From Williamsia phyllosphaerae (GTDB lineage: Bacteria > Actinomycetota > Actinomycetes > Mycobacteriales > Mycobacteriaceae), in NCBI RefSeq assembly GCF_014635305.1, contig NZ_BMCS01000002.1:744001-808000 (forward strand): a stretch of DNA of 64,000 nucleotides, written 5' to 3'. Below are positions 45,358 through 53,785 of the stretch, one piece after another. Numbering within the stretch: position 1 is the first letter of the stretch; every line of letters starts with the position of its first letter. The position numbers and the translations under genes were made by a program. The notes under the pieces are model-generated. The model had not been told where the DNA came from and searched no databases. It was given only the letters and a program-made list of their open reading frames with translations.

Positions 45358-47688
45358 ATGAGCACCACCACGTCCGAATCCGTGGCCGCCACCCTCGGCG
45401 ACGACGGCGACCCGCTCGACGAGATCGCCCGGCACGTGCTGTGGCTCTCGACCGCGATCATCCACCACGCGAACGTCATCCGACCGAATCCCACGGGCCT
45501 GAAGGTGGGAGGTCACCAGGCGTCCTGCGCGTCGATGGTGACGATCATGACCTCGCTGTGGTTCGAGCAGCTGACCTCGGGCGACCGGGTGTCGGTGAAG
45601 CCGCACGCGTCACCGGTGCTGCACGCCATCAATTACCTGCTCGGCAGCCTCGACGAGAAGTACCTGACCACCCTGCGTGAGTTCGGCGGTCTGCAGAGCT
45701 ACCCGAGCCGCGCCAAGGACCCCGATCCGGTCGACTATTCGACGGGCTCGGTGGGCATCGGTGCCACCGCACCGATCTGGGGCGCCTTCGCGCGCCGCTA
45801 CGTCGACACCGCCCTGGGCGGAACCGGCCGCGGCCGGCAGTACTCGTTGGTCGGCGACGCAGAGCTCGACGAGGGCGCGGTGTGGGAGGCGATCCTGGAC
45901 ACGTCGGTGTCCGAGCTCGGCGAGATCGTCTGGATCGTCGACCTCAACCGCCAGTCGCTCGACCGGGTCGTGCCGAACATCGCCCCCGGACGCCTCTCGG
46001 CCATGTTCTCCGCGGCCGGTTGGCAGGTCATCACCGTCACCTTCGGCAAGCACCTCGAGGCCCTGTTCCAGCGCCCCGGCGGACCCGCCCTGCGGACGCG
46101 CATCCTCGACATGCCGAACGCCGAATATCAACGGCTGCTGCGCTGCTCACCCGACGAGATCCGTCAGCGGCTGCCCGGTGACGGTCCCGGGGCGTCCGAC
46201 GTGGCCCGTGTGATCGCGGATCTGGACGACGCCGAACTGGTGCGCGCCATCTCGAACCTCGGCGGCCATGACCTCGACGCACTGCGGGCCGCGTACGCGC
46301 AGATCGACGACACCCGGCCGACGGTGATCATCGCCTACACGATCAAGGGCCGCGGACTCCCGACCCAGGGACATCCACAGAACCACTCGTCGCTGCTGAC
46401 CGTCGAACAGTTCGACCAGCTGGCCACCGACCTCGGCATGGACGCGACGTCGCCCTGGCACCGGTTCGACGACGAGACACCGTCGGGACAGCTCTGTACC
46501 GCGACCGCCGCACGACTGCACCGCGACCCGATCGAACACGTCGCACCGCCGACCGTCCCCACCGACATCGGCCGCAAACCGCCCGCGACCTCCACGACGC
46601 AGGCGGCTCTCGGACGGACCCTGCTCGACCTCACCCGCGAGGCACCGGAGGTCGCCGAGCGGGTCGTCACGTGCAGCCCGGACGTCAGCTCGACGACCAA
46701 CCTCGCCGGATGGCTCAACAAAGTCGGCGTGTGGTCCACCGGCGAGCGCCGCAACTGGTTCGACGACGACGGCGAGACGATCATGCACTGGCGGGAGCGG
46801 CCGTCGGGTCAGCACATGGAACTCGGGATCGCCGAGACCAACCTGGTCGGGTTGCTCGGCGAACTCGGGGCCACCTGGAGCCGATGGGGGCAGCCCCTGT
46901 TCCCCATCGGAGTCCTCTACGACCCGTTCGTCGAACGGGCTCTGGAACCGTGGTCCTACGGCATCTACGCGGGCGGACAGTCGATCCTCGTCGGCACGCC
47001 TGCCGGCGTCACGCTGGCCGCCGAGGGCGGAGCCCACCAGTCGATCAAGACGCCCTCCATCGGACTCGAGCAACCCGGATGTACCAGCTACGAACCGGCT
47101 TTCGCCGTCGAGGTGGAGTGGACGCTGCTAGCGTCGATGGCCCGACTCGGGCGACCCGACGGCGGCTCGGCCTACCTTCGGCTGTCCACCCGACCGGTGC
47201 AGCAGTCGCTCGCCGACGTGCCGAGCGATCCCGCCGCGCGTGAGCGCCGCCGCCGTCAGGTGGTCGCGGGCGCGTACACCCTGCGCGCGTGCGCCGAGCC
47301 CGACGTCACGATCGTCGGCATGGGCGCGATGGTCACCGAGGCGCTCGAGGCGGCCGACCGGCTCGCCGATCTCGACATCGCCGCCGAGGTCGTCTGCGTC
47401 ACCAGCGCCGGACTGCTCTTCGAGGCGCTGCAGGCACGCAGCGGCCACGGCGATGCCGAGTCGTGGATCCTCGACCAGGTGTTCCCGGCACACCGGGCCG
47501 CCCCGATGGTCACCGTCCTCGACGGCCATCCGCACACGCTGACGTTCCTCGCGACGATCAACCGGGTGCGCACCGCGGCGTTGGGGGTCAGCACCTTCGG
47601 CCAGGTCGGGGCTCTACCCGATGTCTACCGACTGCACGGGATCGACACCGATTCGATCGTGCGCGCAGCGCTCGACCTGACCAGCTGA
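45358..47688 (+). CDS. ThDP-dependent 2-oxoacid dehydrogenase E1 (AceE/MdeB-like)
   Basis: 776 residues from ATG 45358 with AGGAG upstream. It is a single-chain E1: the ThDP motif is split as GDAELDEGAVWEAI and VDLNRQSLDR, and the substrate region includes GLKVGGHQASCAS. The pyrimidine-binding half begins LVGLLGELG and carries PVEHMELGIAE-like GQHMELGIAETNL. It is shorter than AceE (about 885-930). Its Lrp neighbour resembles the mdeR-mdeB pair of Pseudomonas, where MdeB is an E1 acting on 2-oxobutyrate. Pyruvate or 2-oxobutyrate are therefore the likely substrates; E2 and E3 are not in the window. Confidence 0.8.
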   Translation: MSTTTSESVAATLGDDGDPLDEIARHVLWLSTAIIHHANVIRPNPTGLKVGGHQASCASMVTIMTSLWFEQLTSGDRVSVKPHASPVLHAINYLLGSLDEKYLTTLREFGGLQSYPSRAKDPDPVDYSTGSVGIGATAPIWGAFARRYVDTALGGTGRGRQYSLVGDAELDEGAVWEAILDTSVSELGEIVWIVDLNRQSLDRVVPNIAPGRLSAMFSAAGWQVITVTFGKHLEALFQRPGGPALRTRILDMPNAEYQRLLRCSPDEIRQRLPGDGPGASDVARVIADLDDAELVRAISNLGGHDLDALRAAYAQIDDTRPTVIIAYTIKGRGLPTQGHPQNHSSLLTVEQFDQLATDLGMDATSPWHRFDDETPSGQLCTATAARLHRDPIEHVAPPTVPTDIGRKPPATSTTQAALGRTLLDLTREAPEVAERVVTCSPDVSSTTNLAGWLNKVGVWSTGERRNWFDDDGETIMHWRERPSGQHMELGIAETNLVGLLGELGATWSRWGQPLFPIGVLYDPFVERALEPWSYGIYAGGQSILVGTPAGVTLAAEGGAHQSIKTPSIGLEQPGCTSYEPAFAVEVEWTLLASMARLGRPDGGSAYLRLSTRPVQQSLADVPSDPAARERRRRQVVAGAYTLRACAEPDVTIVGMGAMVTEALEAADRLADLDIAAEVVCVTSAGLLFEALQARSGHGDAESWILDQVFPAHRAAPMVTVLDGHPHTLTFLATINRVRTAALGVSTFGQVGALPDVYRLHGIDTDSIVRAALDLTS

Positions 47689-47700
47689 GGCCGGGGCGTA

Positions 47701-48063
47701 TCACCACCGACGGTTCGAGGCCTTCGACGCGCACGTGATGCAGAGACGCGCGGCCGGCAACGCCTCTAACCGCGCCTCGGCTATGTCGGCGCCGCAGTTC
47801 TCGCACCGCCCGTAGGTCTGCGCGTCGAGGCGTTCGAGGGCGGCGTCGACCTCGGCGATCCGGACCTTCGACCGCTCGATCTGCGCCACCAGCTGTCCAC
47901 GCTCGAAGGCGAGGGTCGACCCCTCCGGATCGTGCTCGTCGTCGGAGCTGGCGTCGGCACCGGCGTCGACGACGCTGGTCAGGCGGGCCGCCATCGTGGT
48001 CAGCAACGCATGCGTCTCCGCGCGTTCACCGGCGAGCGCCGCACGCGCCTGATCGGGGTCCAT
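47701..48063 (-). CDS. DksA/TraR-type zinc finger protein
   Basis: 120 residues from ATG 48063. A helical hairpin (residues 1-80, with two long charged helices) precedes the C4 zinc finger: CENCGADI at 90-97 and CITCASKA near the end. This is the DksA/TraR family in its short actinobacterial form. DksA proteins bind the RNA polymerase secondary channel, but the acidic tip residues needed for that are not clear here. It is convergent with the E1 gene, 12 bases apart. Confidence 0.82.
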   Translation of the reverse strand: MDPDQARAALAGERAETHALLTTMAARLTSVVDAGADASSDDEHDPEGSTLAFERGQLVAQIERSKVRIAEVDAALERLDAQTYGRCENCGADIAEARLEALPAARLCITCASKASNRRW

Positions 48064-48176
48064 CTGCCCGATGCTACGGTTCGCGCTGGTCACAGCCGAT
48101 GCACCGTCGATTCTTGGGGTTCTCTCACGAAGCGACGGCAGCATGGACGCCACACACCGACGAGCCAGGAGGGTCC

Positions 48177-48359
48177 ATGGACACGATCGTTGCGATCTGC
48201 GCCATCGTGATCGCCGTCTGGTGCGTCGCCGCCTGCGTGGTCGCTGTGGTGGTCGCGCGATCGATCCGGATCGCCGATGAACGGATGCTCGCCGAGGCCG
48301 ACGGACCCAACGAGGTCACGCGACCTGGAACGACCTCTTCGACAACCCGCCGAAGATGA
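48177..48359 (+). CDS. Small one-helix membrane protein
   Basis: 60 residues from ATG 48177, supported by an excellent AGGAGGG ribosome-binding site. Residues 4-29 are a hydrophobic helix with two Cys (VWCVAACVVAVVVA). A short basic tail, rich in Thr and Arg, follows. The 3' end overlaps the end of the convergent dioxygenase gene by 44 bases. The function is unknown. Confidence 0.55.
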   Translation: MDTIVAICAIVIAVWCVAACVVAVVVARSIRIADERMLAEADGPNEVTRPGTTSSTTRRR

Positions 48360-49209
48360 ACCCGTCGATGGCCGTGGTGACCGGCGCGGTCGGGTCGGTG
48401 GCCGCGCCCAGCGTGACGAACAGCGGCGTGAAGTGTTCGACGGTGGGATGGGCGTATCGCAATCCCGGAGCTCGAGTGGAGAAGCGAGCGAGTTCGTCGA
48501 CGTCGCCGCGGTCGAGCGCGCCTGCGGCCCAGGTGTCGAACTCCGACGACCAGGCCGGCACGACGTCAGGGCGTCGCCAGTCGATGTAGGGCAGCCCATG
48601 GGTCATGAAGCCGGACCCCATCACCAGCACGCCCTGTTCGCGAAGACCACGGAGGCGGGCGCCCAGCGCGAGCAGGCGCGTCGGATCCGACGTCGGCAGG
48701 CTGAGCTGCAGCACCGGGATGTCTGCGTCGGGGTACATGACCTTCAGCGGCAGCCACGCGCCATGGTCGAGTCCGCGGTCGCGGTGTTCGTGGACGTGGA
48801 CGGTGTCGGGGAGCGCGTCGAGCAGCAGCTGGGCCAACGGACCCGAATCGGGTGTGTCGTAGCGCATCCGGTAATACATCGGGTCGAAACCGCCGAAGTC
48901 GTAGACCAGCTCGGTGGGGACCGTACTGGTGATCCCGATGCTGTCGGACTCCCAGTGAGCACTGACGATCAGGATCGCCCGTGGCGTGGGCATCGTCGAG
49001 GCCCACTCGTACATCTGGTTCATCCACGCGGCGTCGGTGAAGGTCGGCGGGGCGCCATGGCTGATGTAGAGCGCGGGCAGGATGCCGTCGTCGGGGGTCC
49101 ACTCCCGCCGCGGCGTGTACGCCTGTGAACGCGCGTGGTGCACGAGGTGCCGCGCGAACGGGTGGTCGGCCGGGACGAGTGCGTCGGCGGCTGCGGTCGA
49201 GGTGCTCAT
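48316..49209 (-). CDS. DODA-type extradiol aromatic dioxygenase (class III)
   Basis: 297 residues from ATG 49209. The metal ligands are in YISHGAPPTF (His), SAHWES (His), and HPTVEHFTPLF (His/Glu), with GSGFMTHG also conserved. This matches the YgiD/LigB-like family, which ring-opens catechol-type compounds such as DOPA. The start is 14 bases from the operator 49223-49238. It is divergent from a MarR gene, so it is very likely controlled by that regulator. Confidence 0.9.
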   Translation of the reverse strand: MSTSTAAADALVPADHPFARHLVHHARSQAYTPRREWTPDDGILPALYISHGAPPTFTDAAWMNQMYEWASTMPTPRAILIVSAHWESDSIGITSTVPTELVYDFGGFDPMYYRMRYDTPDSGPLAQLLLDALPDTVHVHEHRDRGLDHGAWLPLKVMYPDADIPVLQLSLPTSDPTRLLALGARLRGLREQGVLVMGSGFMTHGLPYIDWRRPDVVPAWSSEFDTWAAGALDRGDVDELARFSTRAPGLRYAHPTVEHFTPLFVTLGAATDPTAPVTTAIDGFIFGGLSKRSFQVA

Positions 49210-49222
49210 GGTCGTTCCAATC

Positions 49223-49238
49223 ACTTCACGATGCAAGT
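49223..49238. promoter_or_regulatory. MarR operator, copy 1 (ACTTCACGATGCAAGT)
   Basis: This 16-bp element has ACTT-N8-AAGT symmetry and lies between the divergent dioxygenase and MarR genes. An almost identical copy, differing by one base, lies upstream of the DoxX gene at 50369-50384. Confidence 0.65.
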
Positions 49239-49281
49239 TATTCCGCACGGCGTCATCCCCGCCCTGACGTAGGCTGCCGGA

Positions 49282-49800
49282 ATGGCCGCTTCCCGCCCCA
49301 GACGCTCCTCGGGCCACCCCGGACCCCACGCCGAGGGTGACACCCGCTGGCTCGACAAGGACGAGTTGGCGACGTGGATGGCGGTGACCGGGATGATGGT
49401 TCGACTCCCCGCGCTGCTCGATCGGCAACTGCAACGCGATTCCGGCTTGACGCACTTCGAATACCAGGTGCTGGCGGGGCTGTCACAGGCTCCCGAGCGG
49501 ACGATGCGGATGAGCACACTCGCGGAGTTCACGGAGGGCCAGCTACCGCGGTTGTCCCAGGTGGCGGCGCGAATGGAGAAGCGCGGGTGGCTCACTCGCC
49601 GACCGGACCCGACCGACGGCCGGTACACCCTCGCCGAGTTGACCGACTCCGGCATGCAGGTCCTGCTCGACAGCGCACCCGGACACGTCGCCATCGTCCG
49701 CCGACTCATCTTCGACTCGCTGACGCAGGCGCAGATCCGCCAGCTCCGCGAGATCGGTCATCGCATCGGGGCCGCGATGAGCGCCGACCACGATGCGTGA
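49282..49800 (+). CDS. MarR-family transcriptional regulator
   Basis: 172 residues from ATG 49282. The winged helix has TWMAVTGMMVRLPALLDRQLQRDSGLTHFEYQVLAGLSQ, the recognition helix EGQLPRLSQVAARMEKRG and the wing RRPDPTDGRYTLAELT, with the D-x-R motif. It is divergent from the DODA dioxygenase and convergent with the DoxX gene. The two operator copies suggest that it controls both. The ligand may be an aromatic acid or phenol. Confidence 0.88.
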   Translation: MAASRPRRSSGHPGPHAEGDTRWLDKDELATWMAVTGMMVRLPALLDRQLQRDSGLTHFEYQVLAGLSQAPERTMRMSTLAEFTEGQLPRLSQVAARMEKRGWLTRRPDPTDGRYTLAELTDSGMQVLLDSAPGHVAIVRRLIFDSLTQAQIRQLREIGHRIGAAMSADHDA

Positions 49801-49810
49801 GACGTAGCGG

Positions 49811-50272
49811 TCAGGACACCGACGCAGGCGATGTGGTCGAGTCGCGGTCGGAGGCAACCCACGGCAATCGCGAGCCCAGCACACCGTCGACACTGAACTT
49901 CCCGGCCCCGACGGCGGCGATCAGCAGCGAACCCACGCCGAGCGCGAGCACGAACTCGTATCCACCATCGGCGACCCAGATGCCGTTGCCGGTGTGGGCG
50001 ATGAGGTACGCGCCGACCATGTCCAGGAACAGGACCAGACCCACGATCGGGGTGAGAACACCTGCGATCAGAGCGATTCCTCCGAGGATCTCGATCCACG
50101 TCGCGAGGAACGCCGAAACGCCGGGCACCGGGGCGCCCATACCGTCGAACGCGGCCTTGGTCCCGGAGTAACCCCAGACGTTGACCTTCTGCAGACCGTG
50201 GGCCAGGAAGATGGCGCCGAGACCGATACGAGCGAGCAGGGTGGCGATGTCACGGGGAAGGGTGGAAGTCAT
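49811..50272 (-). CDS. DoxX-family membrane protein
   Basis: 153 residues from ATG 50272. Four hydrophobic segments lie at about 15-32, 56-76, 78-100 and 108-127. The opening ARIGLGAIFLAHGLQKV and the central WIEILGGIALIAGVLTPIVG are the DoxX pattern. DoxX-type proteins are linked to quinone or thiol redox and to oxidative stress. Its promoter (TTGCGT, 17 bases, TAGGTT on the minus strand) overlaps the second MarR operator. It ends 11 bases from the MarR gene. Confidence 0.88.
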   Translation of the reverse strand: MTSTLPRDIATLLARIGLGAIFLAHGLQKVNVWGYSGTKAAFDGMGAPVPGVSAFLATWIEILGGIALIAGVLTPIVGLVLFLDMVGAYLIAHTGNGIWVADGGYEFVLALGVGSLLIAAVGAGKFSVDGVLGSRLPWVASDRDSTTSPASVS

Positions 50273-50368
50273 CGAGGAGCCTTTCGTCAGAACACACTTG
50301 CCCGGCGCGACACGATGCCGCCAGGGGCCGGAAATACTTCAAGAGTGAACTGAAACCTACCGTCGGTC

Positions 50369-50384
50369 ACTTCACGACGCAAGT
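50369..50384. promoter_or_regulatory. MarR operator, copy 2 (ACTTCACGACGCAAGT)
   Basis: The flanks extend the symmetry to TCACTT-N8-AAGTGA (50367-50386). The -35 box TTGCGT of the DoxX promoter lies inside it on the minus strand, so binding should block transcription. It matches the copy at 49223-49238 in 15 of 16 positions. Confidence 0.65.
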
Positions 50385-50413
50385 GAAGCGTCGGCGAGAG
50401 CACGCACTGCGGG

Positions 50414-51634
50414 TCAGGAACCATCTGACACATGTCGCAGGGGCGAGCGCACGGCCACCACCGCGGCGACCGCGAAAATCGCGGTTACACCGATGAGAGT
50501 GAGGCGATCACCGATGAGCCCGACGAGGGCGCCTGCCGAGATCGCTCCGAGGGCGGCCGCCGTTCGATTGATCGAGCGTCTGGTGCCGTTCACTCGACCG
50601 AGGAGTTCATCCGGGGTGAGCGTCTGCCAGAAGCCCATCTCATTGGAGTTCTCGACGCCGGCGGCTACTCCCAGGAGCCCCAACGCGACGAACAGGAGAG
50701 CGAGACCGCCGCCGGTTGCGGGGGTCGCGGCCACGAGAAACCAAGCGATCGGGTAGATCACACGCGCAAGGATGACCACCCGCCCCGAACCGATCCGCCT
50801 GCCACACCGTGGGGCGATCGTTGCGCCGATCAGACTGGTGATCCCGAAGACTGTCAGCAGCAGCCCGAAGGCGAGAGCAGTCAGGCCGATCGACCGTAGG
50901 GCCAGAAGTGAAAGCACCGTCATCGCAGCGCCGTTCGCGAGGAACCAAACATGCGTCGACACCGCGAGCGGCCTCAGTACGCGGTGGCGGTAGGTCCACT
51001 GCACGCCGTCACGGATCTCCGCGCGAAGGTTTCGAGTACGGCAGTCGTTACGAGTCTCGGCAACTCGCACCCCCGCGACGAGGGCGGCATCCGCGAGATA
51101 GCTGATTGCGTCGACAACAATCGCCACAGGGGCTCCCAGCAGCCCGACAAGACCGCCGCCAACGGCTGGGCCCATGGTCGTCGCGGCGGCGTCGGCCTGA
51201 TCGAGGCGCGCGTTGGCCGCAACCAGTTCCGATCGGGAAACCAGGCCCGGGAGCAACGACTGTGTCGCAGCGAACGCGAAAACCGAGAACGCACCGAACA
51301 ACACCAGCGCGATGACCAACATCCAGATCTGCAGCGCCCCGAGAAACCACAGCACCGGCACGACACCCAATGAGATGGCGCGACCGACGCCGGCCCACAC
51401 CAGAACCGGTTTGCGACGCCACCGGTCGACGTATGCGCCGGCGATCAGACCGAGCACCGCATACGGCGCGAACTGAGCCGCGTTCACGATGCCCACCTCG
51501 AACGGCGAGGCATCCAGTTGTCGAACCACCAGTATCGGCATCGCGACGGCGGTCACCGCCGAGCCGATCGCGCTGATTGCCGCGGCCGCCCAGAAGCGTG
51601 GAAACGACGACCTCGGCGCCACCATGGAGGACAC
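50414..51634 (-). CDS. MFS transporter (EntS-like)
   Basis: 406 residues from GTG 51634; an ATG nine bases later (51625) is equally possible. The first segment, FWAAAAISAIGSAVTAVAMPILVV, and the motif-A-like loop GAYVDRWRRKPVLV after helix 2 are typical of MFS_3 exporters. About 12 hydrophobic segments are present. Its third-position base use is a little less GC-rich than its neighbours, a hint of separate origin. A perfect inverted repeat starts five bases upstream of the start. The regulator is not in sight. Confidence 0.83.
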   Translation of the reverse strand: MSSMVAPRSSFPRFWAAAAISAIGSAVTAVAMPILVVRQLDASPFEVGIVNAAQFAPYAVLGLIAGAYVDRWRRKPVLVWAGVGRAISLGVVPVLWFLGALQIWMLVIALVLFGAFSVFAFAATQSLLPGLVSRSELVAANARLDQADAAATTMGPAVGGGLVGLLGAPVAIVVDAISYLADAALVAGVRVAETRNDCRTRNLRAEIRDGVQWTYRHRVLRPLAVSTHVWFLANGAAMTVLSLLALRSIGLTALAFGLLLTVFGITSLIGATIAPRCGRRIGSGRVVILARVIYPIAWFLVAATPATGGGLALLFVALGLLGVAAGVENSNEMGFWQTLTPDELLGRVNGTRRSINRTAAALGAISAGALVGLIGDRLTLIGVTAIFAVAAVVAVRSPLRHVSDGS

Positions 51635-51638
51635 GCTA

Positions 51639-51666
51639 GCCGTTAGACCATAGGCTGGCTAACGGC
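51639..51666. promoter_or_regulatory. Inverted repeat upstream of the MFS gene
   Basis: GCCGTTAG at 51639-51646 and CTAACGGC at 51659-51666 form a perfect 8-bp inverted repeat with a 12-base spacer. It lies five bases before the GTG, where a repressor would block initiation. The divergent-side gene is 18 bases away. Confidence 0.5.
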
Positions 51667-51684
51667 CGACACTGCGACCTCGGA

Positions 51685-51930
51685 CTACTGGCCCATCCAG
51701 ATCCGGCGGCGACACACCTCGATCATGGACGAAACCACGGGCGCGGGCAGATCCCCGGGCGGATGCGTGCTGAGCAGCTGCTCGAGCTCGGTGAAGAACC
51801 GGTCGGAGGTCCACCCGAACTCGACCATGATGTCCTCCGCGGGCCCGCCGCCGTAGGCCGACCACCGTCGGCCGAACGCGAGCACCGCTGCTGCGGAAAC
51901 AACCGGGGCGGACGTGTCCGACGTCGTCAT
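51685..51930 (-). CDS. Small DUF3263-like protein
   Basis: 81 residues from ATG 51930 (an ATG at 51957 would add nine residues). The pattern VLAFGRRWSAYGGGPAEDIM, then FGWTSDRFFTELEQLL and VVSSMIEVCRRRIWM, resembles short DUF3263 proteins, which are helix-turn-helix-like and have a conserved F-x-R-x-W motif. The match is partial and from memory. A DNA-binding role is possible. It is upstream of the MFS gene on the same strand, so it might regulate it. Confidence 0.45.
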   Translation of the reverse strand: MTTSDTSAPVVSAAAVLAFGRRWSAYGGGPAEDIMVEFGWTSDRFFTELEQLLSTHPPGDLPAPVVSSMIEVCRRRIWMGQ

Positions 51931-52047
51931 CACTGCACTCGATCTGCCACGGCTCATGCAAGAAGTACACGCCATCTGCGTCTACAGCTGATGTCTCGCA
52001 GGTGAACACTGTGTCGCACGCCGCGGGCGGCGATTACCCTCGGACAC

Positions 52048-52524
52048 ATGGACCGCGACCGCGACATCGACGGTCGACCGCGGAACGCACGTCCCCGCGA
52101 CGGACTGGGTCGACCACTTCCGTACGGCCGACAGGGCGAACCGAGGCAGCCCGAGGGGGTGGTCCGGACTCCGGACGAGACCATCACCCAGGCGCAGGAG
52201 CTGTTGGATCGCGGCCGACCGTTCCACGCCCACGAGGTGTTCGAGGACGCGTGGAAGTCGGCGCGTGATCGCGGCGAGACCGACGTCGAGCTGTGGAAGA
52301 GCCTGGCGCAGTTGGCCGTCGGGTGCACTCACCGGCTGCGGGATCGGCCCGTCGGAGCCGACCGTCTGCTGGCACGCGCCGTCATCGGACTCACGCCGTA
52401 CGCCGGGACCACCCCACACGGCATCGACATCGACGCCCTGCTCCGGTGGGCCCGCACCCCGGACGACGGACCCATGCCACCGCTGCGGCCTCGGACACAG
52501 AATAGCTCGCCGCCACCGAGGTGA
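52048..52524 (+). CDS. DUF309 protein
   Basis: 158 residues from ATG 52048. After a 40-residue arginine-rich start comes the DUF309 core: ELLDRGRPFHAHEVFEDAWKS at 51-71 and LWKSLAQLAVGCTHRLRDRPVGADRLLARA at 80-109, with the conserved His-Glu and Trp. DUF309 folds as a small helical bundle of unknown function; some relatives may act on metal-dependent reactions. No operon partner is evident. Confidence 0.82.
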   Translation: MDRDRDIDGRPRNARPRDGLGRPLPYGRQGEPRQPEGVVRTPDETITQAQELLDRGRPFHAHEVFEDAWKSARDRGETDVELWKSLAQLAVGCTHRLRDRPVGADRLLARAVIGLTPYAGTTPHGIDIDALLRWARTPDDGPMPPLRPRTQNSSPPPR

Positions 52525-52552
52525 CGACGAGCTGTTCTGTGACGGGGTCGGG

Positions 52553-53566
52553 TCAGTTGACCCCGACGATGTCCTTCGCGATGGACGCGAGCTGCGTCTG
52601 CGCGGCGGAGATGATCCCGCTGCGGTTCTTGTGCGCCTCTTCGTAGGTCACGACGAGACGGATGTCGGCGGGCTGCTCGAGCTCCTTGACCGCTGCGACC
52701 GCGCTGGAAACGTTGAGCGCGTCGTAATCGGCGATCGGGAGGTCTTCGGCCGCAACCGTTCCGGTGGACTCGCGGATCTCGTGCAGCGAGTCGGCCAGTC
52801 CGGGGGCACCGCTGTCGCGGGCCGCGGTCTCGGCGGCCTCGAGAGCTGCGTCTCGGCCGGCGACCAAAGTCTTGGCTGCGGTCTCACCCGCGTCCTCGGC
52901 CTGCTTGCGCCATTCGGTGAGGGTCTGGGCCGCGGTGTCACCGGCGTCCTCAGCCTGCTTGCGCCATCCGGTGAGGAGACTCGGCACCTGGCGGGCGGTG
53001 TCGATGACCCGATCGGCGCCGTGGGCGACGACAACACTGGGCGCGGTGGCCGCACGTGCCGCAACGCCGCTGATCCACTGCACCGGAGTGCGACGCAGAG
53101 CGACGGGGCCACCGAGTGCCTCCTCGGCCAGGACGATGGTCAGCCACTCGACGGTCGCGGTGTGCGCGGTGATGAGACGGTCCGCCAGCGCGACCACGTC
53201 GCTCTCGTTGGCGGCGGTGGCCAGCGCCTTGATGTAACGCGACCGGTCGAGGAGCTGGCGCTCGAGGGCGAGATCGCCGAGCAGGGCCTCGTCGAGCGGC
53301 TGAGCCTGCTCGATGAACGTCTTGCCGAGGGCAGCGGTACGGCCGACCAGCGGGCTGATGAGGGCGGGGAGTCCGCCCAGTCCGCGTAGCGCCTCGTCGA
53401 TCGCGACGGCCCGGATACGCCCGTTCTCGGCGTTCTTGGTGAGTTCTTCGCGGACGGCCTCGGTACGGGCCTGTGCGACGCGGGTCTGTGCGACCTGGAT
53501 CTCGGTGTTGGTCAGCGTGAGTACGGTGCGCAGCTGCTGGCGGAGTCCTGAGGTTGATGCAGTCAT
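52553..53566 (-). CDS. Ferritin-like-domain helical protein with duplicated repeat
   Basis: 337 residues from ATG 53566, with GAAAGG upstream. It has no membrane helix and is almost all helical. The first 160 residues resemble the ferritin-like-domain proteins of Gordonia and relatives (LRTVLTLTNTEIQVAQTRVAQAR start). Residues 208-243 hold an 18-residue repeat with the common core WRKQAEDAG-E/D-TAA, given twice, then a third degenerate copy. The repeats form amphipathic helices like those in lipid-binding proteins. The iron ligands expected of a true ferritin are not clear. Function is unknown. Confidence 0.6.
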   Translation of the reverse strand: MTASTSGLRQQLRTVLTLTNTEIQVAQTRVAQARTEAVREELTKNAENGRIRAVAIDEALRGLGGLPALISPLVGRTAALGKTFIEQAQPLDEALLGDLALERQLLDRSRYIKALATAANESDVVALADRLITAHTATVEWLTIVLAEEALGGPVALRRTPVQWISGVAARAATAPSVVVAHGADRVIDTARQVPSLLTGWRKQAEDAGDTAAQTLTEWRKQAEDAGETAAKTLVAGRDAALEAAETAARDSGAPGLADSLHEIRESTGTVAAEDLPIADYDALNVSSAVAAVKELEQPADIRLVVTYEEAHKNRSGIISAAQTQLASIAKDIVGVN

Positions 53567-53785
53567 GTGAAACCTTTCGGTCGATGTCTTCTCGGCGATG
53601 GCTTCGCTTTCTCTTCCATCGTGACCACCAGAGATCGATCTGTGAACCACCTGGCGGTATTACCAGCAGTTCTGATCCAAAAGACGTTCTCCACCAGCAG
53701 ATTCCGCCCGTCGTGCGATACGTCACTAACCAGGCGAAACACATGGTGGCGGAATAGCGGACACCCCGCAGACGTCCTACCCTGT

